Part shown: positions 37,701 to 50,002 of the stretch, one piece after another
Position numbering within the stretch: the stretch's first letter is position 1
Layout of the letters: the number at the start of each line of letters is the position of its first letter
Source: Penelope pileata
Lineage: Eukaryota; Chordata; Aves; Galliformes; Cracidae
Length of the DNA stretch: 64,000 nucleotides
NCBI GenBank assembly: GCA_013396635.1
Contig: WBMW01005750.1
Coordinates: 109,538-173,537, forward strand
Direction of reading: 5' to 3'
Notes under the pieces: model-generated
Told to the model about the DNA's origin: nothing
Database searches by the model: none
Seen by the model: the letters and a program-made list of their open reading frames with translations, nothing else
Translations under genes and position numbers: made by a program

Positions 37701-40700
37701 AATTCAATGGGTGTACAGCTCATAAATACCCTTTTTACAGTTACCAGTCAGGGAAGGCAAAGGCTGAGCAACTATGAACGTCAAAACCAGGAAGGACAGT
37801 GTGGTGCGGCATTAACCTGTAACGCTACGCTCATGCCTCATGGCTCAGTGACACCAGGGGCTCCATCAGGCCCCAGGAGCCTTCCAGCCATATCAAGCCA
37901 CATACAGCACTGCACAAAAGAACTTTTCTGAGCAGAGAATTACAACAGCGTGGAGTCAATTGTCACAAATTTTGCTGCATTTGCACCTCAGCAGTAGGGG
38001 CACTTGGCATCTCTCTGCACCATCAGGGCCTGCATCCAGATGCCTGCCTGTCTTCAGATATTGCCACAGGAAAGCCCACTCCACAAACAAGAGCAGAATG
38101 AGCCATAGATACTTAAAGCTGTTTTTCTTCATATAGACTCTAGGTCTCAAAGCAATGCTATTACCTCTGTTGCAGAGGTTTCTCCAAGACTTGGCTTCTG
38201 TGGTGTGGTCTTTTCAAAAGTTACAAGGACAAGTAAGACAAAGGGTAGGAAAGAAGTCCACTGGAATCTGGAGCAAGTATGAAGAAGCAATCTTTACTAG
38301 AGAACAGATCAAATAGCCTTATTTTAATAAATAAACAAATAAATAATATTTATAAGTTAACAAATAGTGTGGGGAAGTTTATACCCAAGTTGTAAATATC
38401 CGTGGGCTTAAGAAACTTTTGCACCAAGGTCATTCTTTGTTAGCCTTTGCGTTAGTCCAGAAAAAGTAATGGGGTTTCTTCTTACCCGCCTACTCAATTA
38501 AACTTAATTTCAGATATATGTCAGGACAGAAGGTAGCCTAGTCCTCAAAATTCCCTTAGTTGGTATATAGTATGGATCCCATGTGCCATGGTTTGTTTAC
38601 CTAGTACATCTGGTGTGCTGTATAGGGATATCTCTCTAAGGTGGATGCTAGTGCTGAGCCATATTGCTTGTATAATTAAACAAGGTATAAATTAAAATAT
38701 GAAGTAGTCGTATCTGTATGAGATAAAATCCATCAATAACCCTTCACCCACAGTTTAGAAAAATGTGAACCGGCATTTGAAATCAATGCATGTATCCTGG
38801 CACTAGGATTATTCTGCTACTTATATTTCTCCATTCTACCCACAGATTTAACCTCTACTCTCAGGTGGAAATTCACCTTAAGTCCTACTTTTTTAAACAT
38901 AGTGATAAGTCAGTGTAAACGTAAGAGGACTTTCCATATACAAATCAAATTCATCAGTAAAATCCCCAGGGAATTTCAGGGTCACTGCCACTTCACTGTC
39001 TTTGAGTCTAAAATTCTGCTTGGGTTAAGGATTTTGGAAAATACAAATGTAGGAATAAATCCGAGATTTTAATTGTCACATAGGATGTGGATGATTTACA
39101 ATCCATGCTAAAATGTACTCAGCATTTGGATATGCACGATCTTTTGGGTGAGGCCCTTCCATAGCAAATGCTTCTTTCACCACCGTTTTCCCTTCCCAAA
39201 CAAAGGGAATTTTGTTTATATTTGGGATTTGTAATCTCCCCAGCTGCCAGAGAAATTTGATCTTTATGTAGCTGAAACTCAATTCATTAGTTGCTTTGTA
39301 GGCTAGGACAAGAGCTGTAAACTGGCATTGACAGCTGATTGTAGTAGCTGAAGCACTTCCCTAAAGACCTGTTATGTTCACACTGGGCCAAGCCATTGCA
39401 TACACAGCATCAGCCTTCTGCCTAGCATGTTTACCCTCAACGTTAGTGATTCCCTTGAAGGCAGTTATATTCATGGATGGATATATTTATCCCTTAAACC
39501 GAAGTTTACTAGACGTCTGTCCACTCTATCTGTCCCAGTATTTGGAAAACAACATTATTCATCCAATTTCACTAGCGGATAAACACAACTTGTCCGTCTT
39601 CCCAAGGCTTTGTCACACATCAACAGATAATGGGTGTATGCCTTCAAAGAGGAGTCTGATAAGATATTCAACCAATTTTTTATTTCAGTTCACTGGCCAG
39701 CATCACTTCAGTTTTACCCAGCTATTTTTGATTCAAAAACTCTGCAATCATGTTCATGCTGCTATTTTCCTGATGTGATGACATTGTTTCTAGGAAAATG
39801 CCTTCTCCATTCTCTTAGCAGTTACTCCTATAGAAGATCATAATTTCCTCTATTCCTGGACCCTAAACAAAGATCATATTTTATCACATGATCTCCTGTT
39901 TCTTCATCTAAACTCTTGGGTCCAAATTTTTATAAATACTACTGAGATCCCAGGAAATATTCTAACACCACAATGAAATGCGCAACTTGCCTTTCCGTGG
40001 TATTGCTTCCATATGAATAGTTACTATACTTGCAGTGGAAAAGAACTACTTGTCTATGGGCCACCTTATGAGACAATGTTAGCTGGCAAATAAGTGACAT
40101 GAAACTCAATAGAAAGGTTTGCTTGTACTTCTGTGTAAATATTTTGCTCTTAAAATGTGCCAGATAGCACCATCTCTCAGCAGTTTCAAAGTAATTTTGT
40201 AAGGAAAGATCTCCCAGTCTCTCTGGTTCTTCACAGAAATAGTAAAACTAGATACTGTACTCTTCCACCAATACGTTATGTTTAATTTTCAGAAGTAAAG
40301 CATAAGCCTTTCTCCCAGAGATCTACATTTTGAAAATGTGCAGAGTGGCATCACCCTGTACAGCAGATGTGAAAATTATCAATAAAGATTTTGCTTAATG
40401 AAGAAGCGAGTGAAGATTATGCTCCCTCATCTTTTTGCAAGTATAGGGCCTGCAGCATATAGAACACACAAAGGACCTTGAAATGAAGAAATGTCTGCTT
40501 TTGATGATGTCCGAGCGGCCTCAGAGACATTAGGATGAATCCCTTATTAACTCAGTATGTCAGTAATTTCTTCTCGGTCTACAGTTCTTTGTACATTTTT
40601 TCTTGTTTTGTTTTTGTTTTCTAACTTTCTCTGTCACTAGTAATGAAGAGGATTGCAGATGACAGTAAGCAGAATGGAAACTGATACTACAATAAAGACA

Positions 40701-42509
40701 AAGCTAGAAACACTGCAAGAATGACAGCTGTAGCAGGTTTTTTTAAACGTAATTGCCATGCTATAATTGCCTATTTGCCTTTTTATAAACCTGCTCTTAA
40801 AATTCCATCCGTTCCATCATAAAACAGAAATTACATATGAGAAAATAAATGAAAATGAAAAAGTAGCTTGCCACTCTGGAGTTAACCTCTCACAGAAATA
40901 AATAGATTCTCAGGTTCAGCAAAGAGGAAGATAATGGGCAAGGGAAAACCATTCTTTTTCATTGTGCTTCTTGGCATCAAAGCCTAAGTTTCTTGTCAGA
41001 GAAGAATAAAGATAAAGACTACCTAAGGAGAAAAATGGCAGTCTCCCAGCATACTCAATGTGGTTCTAAAATAAGACCCTCCCTTCAAGCTATTCTGCAC
41101 TAGCACATCACATCTCTCATGAATAGTCTAGGAGATATCAGTCACACAGAAGTATAACACAGTGGAGAGGAAGTACACAGTTTACCTTGCCCTGGCTCAC
41201 TGAGTCCCAGATGAGGTAAATCCGTGTGAAAATATATTTTTCCCACTAAACAAAGATCCCAGTAACATTGTTATTACTAGCCTACTTTCTTGGACATCCC
41301 TGAAATCCAGTACATTCAACTGTTTGCTTGTAGCCTCATCGCCTATTTGTATTTAAATGAATAAAGCACATTAATCATCATGGCTGATGAACTTTAGTTT
41401 TAAACAGTAATGTCTTTTTGAAAAGAGCCTTTTTACCTCAGTGGCTGCAAACCAAAACCCATATTTTAGTCTTACCTCAATCACTTACCCTCTGAGAGGC
41501 TTGGGCAACTGATTATCTCCTGTCATTTTCTTATGTTTTCCATCCTTGTTGGAAATAACGAACAGTCAAACTTTAAAGTGAACAGCTAAACTCTATAAAA
41601 CAAGAAAAAAAAATGGAGCCAAGAGTAAAATATTAGTATGCTCTAGTGAAGTGTTCCTCAAGCTGTCCAGATGCATGTTAGACAACGCATCTTCAATATG
41701 TACTGCAAACTGCTTAGTAATATTAATATTTTTATTTTAACTGTAATCTGTAGAAATGCTACTGAGAGCAAACCTGATCACTCATTACTACTAACAGAAA
41801 AAAGACAGCTTCATTTTCAAGGTTTTTTGTATTTTATGTCCCCCAGCTGGTGTTTACTGAGACTCAACTTCATCTTTAATCTTAACATTCTAATTTCTAC
41901 ACAAGAACAACTACGCTCTAGATGAGAGAAGCTAGGACACTGCATTGGCTTGTTTCCTAAGGAGCAAAACTTTCCAGGGACTTCAAATGGGAAAAGAACT
42001 ATAAACGACAGCCATGAGAGTCAGCTAGAGCAATAGCTCCCTGCCTCCCTCATTTCAGCAGCACTGGAGCAGCTCAGACTGAGCTGCCCTTGGAGAAACC
42101 TGTGTAAGCATGTGCTGTAAGAACAAGATTATCAGGAGAAAAACAGAAACTGAGCACACTCGGTATTAAAAGACATTCAGAGACCACTCATGAAAAGGCT
42201 ACTTCAGAGTGGCACATGCTGCTCTCTGCTGAATTTAATGGGGCCGCCCTACAAAAAGATACACTGGGAAGTCCTCCAAGCTTTGGCTTGAAGAAGACTA
42301 AGTTATTATTATGAAAGAAATCAAGAAAAGGACTACCATACATGGATTCAAATTTTACTTAGTTTGTTTACAACTCTTGTGCTCCAAGTAGATATTGCGA
42401 ATTATCCTACAGAGGAAATAATCAAAGTCAGTAGGATTTTTTCTCAGCCTTTCTGACTAAAAGTTTTCTTTAGTAGGCATGCACCCATTCATACACCTCT
42501 GACCATGTA
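34758..42509. other. Anonymous AT-rich non-coding DNA
   Basis: No gene recognised. Small features: a 12-bp triple repeat at 37,118-37,153 and A/T-rich AAAT/AAAC units around 38,325-38,347. Open frames reach 134 codons (39,374-39,778 +) and 129 codons (36,724-37,113 -). The translations have irregular composition and no recognisable domain, and the - strand frame overlaps several + strand frames of similar size. Confidence 0.5.
37118..37153. repeat. 12-bp tandem repeat, three copies
   Basis: AACCATAAGGTG occurs twice in perfect tandem, then once as AACCATAGGGTG, followed by the partial unit AACTAC. The period is in multiples of three, but the frames crossing it are not convincing genes. Confidence 0.95.
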
Positions 42510-42690
42510 TGTTGCTTGCTCCCAAAGTAATGCCTCCTGTTTATTTCCATGGAAACTACAAAAGATACAAAGAACACAATAACACTATTTGATAGAGCAA
42601 ATTATCAGCTACAAAACACTATTTTTCAACGTAGTCAACACTATTAGATTGTTTATTTTCCTTCTTGTTTCTCCATGTCACAGTGATCTC
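42510..42690 (-). mobile_element. Mariner-type DNA transposon (Galluhop), 3' end fragment
   Basis: The left terminus TTGCTCCCAAAG-type inverted repeat (42,512-42,535: GCTCCCAAAGTAATGCCTCC) lies next to TA at 42,508-42,509. The sequence that follows (TTTATTTCCATGGAAACTAC and the CAATAACACTATTTGATAGA word) is the 3' untranslated end of Galluhop read backwards. On the - strand, a decayed transposase C-terminus is still legible as DYVEK followed by TAG near 42,628-42,645, with a WR dipeptide about 40 bases upstream. Past about 42,690 homology fades and no opposite terminus is seen, so this is a fragment. It cannot move. It is the other end of the element type seen at 21.6 kb, but a separate copy. 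Confidence 0.85.
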
Positions 42691-44004
42691 AGGTCACATT
42701 CATAACCATCTGAGAAGATAATTCACAGGCTTCTCTTTACCCAACTTCCAGCCATTGGGCTGTTGGTTGTGCTCTCTCCCAACAGCCAGGGTAACTGCTG
42801 TCATTTTAAATCAATATCCTGTACCATCACATGCAAACCTCTTGCTTTCAAATCTCCACAGAAAAAGTTTCCTCCTGTGTCCAGACCTTTAATTTGCTCA
42901 TTCCTTTCATATTCCCTTCAGTCCTTTCTCCCACAAATCCTACTTTTGCAGAAGGTGTGCCTAAAATGAAACCCCAGTTCTGGGGCCAAGGTGGCCTCTG
43001 CTCTTTGTCTCTTACCAAGGAATCTAGCTCTTTCAACTCCCTCCTTACACCATCAGCACCATTTTTATACTATTTCATATTTATCTCACAAGATATTTAG
43101 TGGATAAATTTATTAAACAAAAGAAAGTATGCAAAATAAAAACTAGATCACTTTGTGGAGAAATCTAACAAGTACTTGGGTAAAATTGCTACACATTTCC
43201 TGTAGAAATTCCACTAGGCATTGATGCATGTATGTGATAATCTGTTCAGCACAACAGTTGGTTATTTATGATTATTACGTACCACAAAATCCTCAGCCTG
43301 TGGATAAGTATAAATTGTGAGTATTTTAAAATATAAATCAGTTGTGTTAGAGGAAAGAAAAAATGCAGCCTAAATAATGGTGTAAGTTTCCAGGGGTTTC
43401 CAGTCAATTCAAGTTTAACCTGGATGTAAAACCTTCTGTGTACCTGGATAAGTTATTCCATGTTTCCACAGCTCTGTGTAAAAGAACAATATTGAATTTC
43501 CCTTGGATCGCTGTTTCGCCATCTCTCCCATTAGTACTGTAAACTCCTCAGGGCAGAGTCTCTCCTGCTACACATGCAAATAATGTCTGCTGCAAGGAAA
43601 CCCCAATCTCATCTGGACTTCTAGTTTTTAACATATTATAAACACTTCATTAAGGGTTTATTATTAATACAGCAGTTATTGGCAATGCTGAAAAATGCTT
43701 TTCTTTCTTTTTTTCTCTCTCTCACAAAGACATGGGCATGCACATACCATTCACACAGGCTTTCTTTGGCTGCCATTGCCACCACACACTGACCTTTGAA
43801 ATATGGAAATAAAAGTGCTCAGAAATAAAGCTGGCAGCAACAGCAGCCGGACTGTCGTCATTTAGAATCTGAAACAAGTGGGGCCATAGTTTGCAAGCTG
43901 TCTTCATAATTACTTGAAGCAGTTGTCACTCTGGCTCTAGTTTGTTCATTACACCCCAAACAAACAGCTGATATTTGTTAAAGCACATAAGCCACTTTGT
44001 TGAG

Positions 44005-44033
44005 GCAGGGTTCTTTATTGTGAGGAACCCTGC
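44005..44033. repeat. Hairpin-forming inverted repeat
   Basis: GCAGGGTTC (44,005-44,013) is the exact reverse complement of GAACCCTGC (44,025-44,033). As RNA on the + strand the stem can extend inwards by three pairs (two of them G-U), leaving a 5-nt loop. There is no T-run behind it and no gene beside it, so a terminator or miRNA role is not supported. Confidence 0.75.
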
Positions 44034-44134
44034 AGCTGCAAGTCACATGCAGTTCATAGTATTTCCTGATTTCCTTTGCTTTATTTGCCTGCCTGCATTC
44101 CCCTTACAGCAATGTCTTTTTACCAGAGAGAATT

Positions 44135-44149
44135 AAAAAAAAAAAAAAA
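44135..44149. repeat. Poly-A run (15 A)
   Basis: A homopolymer without a recognised retroposed body upstream. Confidence 0.9.
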
Positions 44150-47120
44150 GGAGAATAAGGTAAATATTAGCTAACATAAACTTGATAGGCTTAAGGTTTA
44201 TGACCCAAATCTGGTTCCCATTAAACAAATACTTTTCCTGTGGTAAAGAATGCTTAGCAATAAGAACGTCATGGCTGGAATGTGAGGCTGCTGCACTTTG
44301 GTGAAACGAGTGCTGCTTACAGTTCAGTGCTTTCGCCCTACGGAGGTCTGAAGGGGAAATGAATGAACAGTATAAATCTGAGCCAAGTCAGGAGGCTTCT
44401 GGGAAGGTCCTTTCTTTGCACTCCTAAGACCTTAAAATTGAGGGACTGGGGAGTGTTCTGCCATGTTCCAGAAAAGAATGGTCAGCTGGCTGATGGTCAT
44501 GATCATCTCTGATGAACCACTGGGTAACTGCTGGGGCCCTGTGGGTCTGCAGTGGACAGGTCTCCATGCCTGCTGGTGGAGATGAAGGAAGAAAGGGGTA
44601 ATGTGTGCAGAAAGCAGATTTCGTTCAATTTGGGCTGTACAAGGAAACATATCCTGTCTGATAACACTTTTTTTCTAGCCTGCTCTGGCAACATCATTTT
44701 GGAAAAATAAAGGCAATGAACAATCTCCACAGGCCAAAGAAGTTGGCACAGTCTTGTACAAGACTAAGCTGTTAAATAAGCTCTAGATGTGTGAAGAGGG
44801 GTCTCAGCCTGAGATTCACAGCAACAATCCCTGAAAGAAATAATGTAATTTATTTTAAAATAAAAGTACAGAAGAGAAAATGATGTGAGTATTTCAAATG
44901 TAGTGTATTTCATTTTGCTGGCATCCCTTATTCCCTTTCCCATTACTTGCAGGGAAATTTTATGTGTGAAAAATCCCCATTTGGCAATCTTTCAGGTCAT
45001 ATGAAATATGTTGTTGGTTGTCCTTGTTGGAGGACAAGAATCAACTGAGATGTTGTTACTGAAACTTTAAAATGTGAGTGAGACAACAGTCAAGGTGAGA
45101 AAAGACCAGTAAACAGAGAAAACGTGATTTATTTCTATCCTGTTGAGTTGCTTCTCCAAGCTGACGGCTGTGGAAATGTGAGCTTGGCATATCGTCTTGT
45201 CTGACATCTGCACATCTGGCAAACTTGTACGAGGGCTGAGCTATTTGAGATAGTGTTATCTACACAGCAGCTGACAAAAGATACACTGCTGAACTGCTAA
45301 TCAGTCTTCCCATTAGCACAAGACAATGGGAAAAGAAGTAAAGTGATGTGCAGTGTAAAGAGGTGGGGAGAGCAAGGCCATGTATTATTTAAGAACGTAA
45401 GCTAAGCCAGGGAAGGAGGAGCTGACTCCTGAATTCTTCTCTCAGGAAAGGAGTCAAGAAGTTCAGTGGATTTAAAGTGGTTAGTGGGTAAAATCCATTA
45501 CATGACGCTCATTCTTCACCATTCAGACATTTTCAGTCTTCTGGAATATCTATAAAAACATGGAGTGTAGAGTTATGGTAGCCTTACCTTACTCTATTCA
45601 TAGTTTAGATCTTTAACTTCTCGTACTTACCTGGTTGCAACTATGTGTTACTCTTGGCAGAGCTATCCTTGTATCTCTTTTCCTGTCTGTAGCTGACTTT
45701 TATACTTTGCATGCAAGAGGCCAAGTTAGACCTCTGCTATTTTGCCAAACACAGAGAAGGGACCCAAGGTACAGAGAAAAAGGGAGTGGACAATCCATAA
45801 CCTCAGCAGAGAGCATTTTGCCACACTGATCTCAGTTGAGGAATGACAGTGATGTCAATGACACAACATCACAGGACAAGGTAGGAGTACTTTCCAGATG
45901 ATAGCTTTTGACTCTTATGTGTATCCTGGTCACTTCCTTACTCCACAACAAGACCAGCACAAGCATGTGAAATCCTGTCCTTCCACACCTGCACTTTCAG
46001 AGGAAAGAAAGGAAAGCATGAGGCGAGAAGAGGAGCTACAGGGTGTACAATGTGGTCTGAACCATCAGAAACAGGAATGCAGGGAGTGCCTTCATGTGCA
46101 CCTGCTCCACAGGCTGGAGGTAGTCATTGCAACTTTTGTGTCTGAGATGGCAGCAAGCCAATAACGCTGTGCGTTATCTACCAGTATGCTCAAGGACAGA
46201 GTACTTTCTGCACTGATGTCAGCTTGTTGTGATTCTGCCTCAGCTGAAAGAGTTTTTCCATTTTTATGTAAGTTAAATCGTGACCAGCCCTAATTCCACT
46301 TTAAGGATGCAGAACCAGCAGGAACACCATGTGGCACACCTGCAAAAATTAATTTGTTTGCAAATGGCAGTGAATTGTTTGCATGAAGGATCGAGTAGAA
46401 CCGTGATGCTTCAGAATATAACCCATACAAAATTTCTTTCATTTCTATAGATGTTTCCTTTGTCTGACTAACTACAGAGTCTACCCATACTGTTCTACTG
46501 CTAGAGGGACCACGGCTACTCAAAACCCGAAGTGGAAAGCCTCTTAGTAAAATAATAATGCAACCAGCATGTGCAGAACTCTTAGTATCTGCTTTGCCAT
46601 ACCACAAAATACATTTTAGGAGGGAGGCCAAGTTTGAAAAGCACAAATCTAACAAAGGATTTGCTTCCCTCCTTCTCCCACTTTCCCTCCATCTCCTGAA
46701 CGTGTTCTGTTATTCAAATATTTTACAAGATAGGCAGTGTTCTCCTTCAATTTAAACCCTGATAAAAGAGCATTAGAAAAAGTGGCAAGACTATTATTCA
46801 AAGGAGAGGGTCACACCAGTGTCTTGTTACTTCATTTTCATGACAAAGATTGCATCTGACATTTAATACCCAACATCTTTCAAGAAATATAGTGAAGTGC
46901 TCCACAATTTTGACCTTTTCTTGGTTCTTCATTTCTGATTGGCCCTTTTGTTCCACTCTTTCCTAGGCATTATAGCTCTATCAATCAAGGAAATAGAGAT
47001 TACAGTCCACTGAGAAACAAATACGCATTTAAAAGAGGCACCATTAATGTTTTTACATCCCACATTTTCTGTAGCATAGAATTGTTACGAATAGATCACT
47101 GGAAATGATTTTATCATGTT

Positions 47121-47152
47121 TTTATTATTATTTATTATTATCATTATTATTA
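47121..47152. repeat. ATT-rich microsatellite
   Basis: TTTATTATTATTTATTATTA followed by TCATTATTATTA: interrupted ATT units. Confidence 0.85.
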
Positions 47153-49052
47153 CCATTTCTATTATCCAGCCTCTTGCAACAAACTAAGAAAATAATAAAT
47201 TCTTCAGCATTGGCAAAGACACTGTGGCCACAGCACCTAACAATATCCCTAGGCAACGGGTTTGCAGGAGCAGCAGATTTGGCATGACTAACTGAGGATG
47301 CTCATTGAGAGACAGAGATTTTTGCTAATTCCCAGATCAGCCTTTGTGCTACAGCGGCTTGTTTCTCTCTCATTCTCCCTCTATTTCTGCCCTCTCTGTG
47401 TATATTTTGGGGGAAGGGCAGGTGAAACTCAAATAACTTAAAAAATCTCCACCTGTAAAAAACAATAATCCCTTAACACCTAATTTTTCAGTGGAACTTT
47501 TCAGCTGCAGACCTCAAAGCACTTCCCAGAAGTGGAAAGAGGTATTTTTAGGCATGCCCTGTGTTCGACCCAGAGTTCACTGAGGAGCCAGGAATGGAAT
47601 CTGGTCTTCCCCAGTCCCCTTGGGTTCTTCTTCCTAGGAGCCATTGAAAACGTACAGGTGCAGACACATTTTGGGGTTTATAGAAGAGTAGCAGTAAGAA
47701 CATGGGAAACACTATGGAGCACCATCTGCTTCTCCTTTATTTACTATTGCCATATTTTCGCACAAAAGAAAGAGTGATTTGTATACTGTAATTCACATCA
47801 ATGACAAATGCATCAAGGCTCACATCAAGGCAGTTTATGGCTACTATTGACTGACATCAACTTTGAATTATGTCCTGTGGTGACCAAATTCTTTCTCATG
47901 CTACTGAAGATACAGTGCAGTAACTCTTGAAGTTGCCATGTAGGTAATGCAATAGCTGGCAGAGCACTGTTCAAGCAGCTCAGCAAACAAAACGAACCAC
48001 GTTCATACAAATGAGAAAAACAAAGTAAGGAAGATATGAAATAGCCAAATAAATTCAGGGAAGGTGTTTTCAAAAACACGTGTAGAGATAGTCTGATTGA
48101 AAGGAACTTGAAATCCCAGGGGCAACCTAGTTCTTTAAAGCTCACCTGTCCATGGAAACTTGTTGATTTAGATGAAAATATAATCATGAAAAAGTCTGCA
48201 GAATTTGTTTCAAGAGTTTGAGGGCCACAGCATTGTGTGTAAGGTACTCAAAATGAGATCTTGGAGGTGTTAGCTCAAGGGTGTTAGCCCTGCTCCAAAA
48301 AGAGTCTTGAACTCAAATTATGAAGTACAGGCTAATGCTGTAATAAAGGTACAAAAATTTGATTTAATCCCAGCAAAGGATGGAAAAACAACTGCACAAA
48401 AAATGTTGTGGGATGACAATTCCCAGCTCCATTTCATGAAAGATGAAATAGAAGCAGATGAGAAAAGCAGCTTTCCCAGAGCTGCAGTGCAAGCTCATGA
48501 CAGATGCAGGGTTAGAAAACTAGAAGCTTTAGCTAGTACTCACAGCACAGGGTTTATTGTTCTGGAAAATATATTTACTGTCAGTCAGCTCAGTGTCTGC
48601 ACCAGAGATTTCCTCACAGGACACATGTAAGGAGAAATATCCCATGTTTCCCCTAGGGCCCCCTCTGAGCCCTCCGCCCACCACAGGGATCCCTCTGGGA
48701 TTGGGATGTCAGAGGGACACTTGGCTCCCAGCCCCGAGTGGCGAGGGCAGGGAGTGGACTCAGCACTCTTCCAGCTGTACAGGACCAGATGCGGTGTCAC
48801 AGGGAAGCGATGGGGTCTCAATGCATGTGCTGTCTGGCTCCCTCTGATAAGGGTGGTATAGGCTGCCAAAGTCCTCTCCATCCCTGCTGCGTTGCTTTCT
48901 GCTGTTGTCACTGTTCTCTCTCCTGACCTTTTTCAGGGATTTTTAAATCAATTGTTTCACATTTCATTATTCTAGAAAGCAAATATTCCTGGAATTTTTT
49001 CTTTTGCCATCTACCAACTATACAACAGCTCATATGCCAGTGCTGGCTCCTG

Positions 49053-49081
49053 ACTAGTCCCCAGTCAAACTAGTCCCCAGT
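49053..49081. repeat. 16-bp tandem duplication
   Basis: ACTAGTCCCCAGT occurs at 49,053 and again at 49,069, with CAA between. It is a recent-looking local duplication. Confidence 0.9.
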
Positions 49082-49960
49082 TTGTTAATGAAGATAACGG
49101 CCCCAACTTTATTGTCAGATTTATATTGTATTTGTCTGTATATCGGACGCTCACCTTTTTTCTCCCTCTTTGGCACGTGTTGTTTTCCTTCACTTCCAGT
49201 TTTCACTTTTAGTACTGTTGGCTTAAACTTGAAGGGATCTTGTCCTGATTAAAAGGCACTCCTTTGAAATTCACGTGACCCAGGAAGAGCTGAAACATTT
49301 GGAAAAGCATTGTTTGTTGTGCGACATTCTTACTCTGATCTAGACTGAATTTTGAAGCATTAAAAAATATCAGTAATTAGAGGGAAAAATGTGTCTGAAA
49401 AGCTTAACTTATGGACCTTCTTTGGTTTAAGTTGGTGGTGTCAGGAGACCCTCTGTAGATTTTAGTCTTTGTTAAAAAACATGGATTACGTACATTAACT
49501 TTATCTGAAATAAATATATTGGCAGTTTGAGGAGTGATCAATTTGTTTCTACTTTTTTTTTTTTTGCCTCAGCATTAGAAAGTAAAAGATATTTAATCTG
49601 TATTTAATGAGAATTTTAACTGCTTGGGACAGCTATGTAGTGTGAGGTTCCAACACAGTGCTGCTGAATGGCACCTAATTCTCCATTCATTTTAGTACTA
49701 TTGAAGAAGCATCCTGAGCAAGGCAGAGGCTTGGTGCTCAGGGAGCAGAAGCATGCCTACATCTCCTCCTGGAGCAGGAACGGGGGGAGTTTTCCCCAAA
49801 ACACCACACAGGAACAGATGCTGAGCATCCTCTGGTGACTCCAACAGTCACTACCAACCCAACACAACCCAACAGAGAAGTCTGGCTGGTGGTGATCTCT
49901 GTAGAGCTCAGACCTCTGTAGCTTTTATAAATTTTTTATTTTTCCCTTAATCTGTTTTTT

Positions 49961-50001
49961 AAAAAACAAAACAAAACAAAAACAAACAAAAAAAACAAAA
50001 C
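49961..50001. repeat. (AAAAC)n low-complexity tract
   Basis: About 40 bases of A with regularly spaced C in AAAAC/AAAC units. It follows a T6 run, so a small hairpin with the preceding T-rich DNA is possible. Confidence 0.9.
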
Positions 50002-50002
50002 A

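Larger units (their letters stand above)
42691..49960. other. Anonymous non-coding DNA
   Basis: No gene that I can support. Contents: a hairpin-forming inverted repeat at 44,005-44,033, A15 at 44,135-44,149, an ATT-rich microsatellite at 47,121-47,152, T13 at 49,553-49,565 and a 16-bp tandem duplication at 49,053-49,081. A GC-richer patch at 48,620-48,900 has overlapping frames on both strands (up to 108 codons) without domains. A - strand frame open from 46,655 to 46,092, except for one internal TAG at 46,290-46,292, is the longest near-open stretch but is not recognisable. Confidence 0.5.

Noticed and set aside
46092..46655. Minus-strand frame open for about 188 codons with a single internal TAG at 46,290-46,292, a possible pseudogene.
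   Set aside because: The translation matches no family I recognise. With this stop density, a few stretches of this length with one stop are expected by chance in 64 kb. A translated database search of the - strand would settle it.
49790..49880. TCCAACAGTCACTACCAACC followed by CAACACAACCC, suggestive of an antisense CR1 3' end.
   Set aside because: Only one C/A-rich word fits. The flanking words expected on either side are missing, so it may be simple AC-rich sequence.
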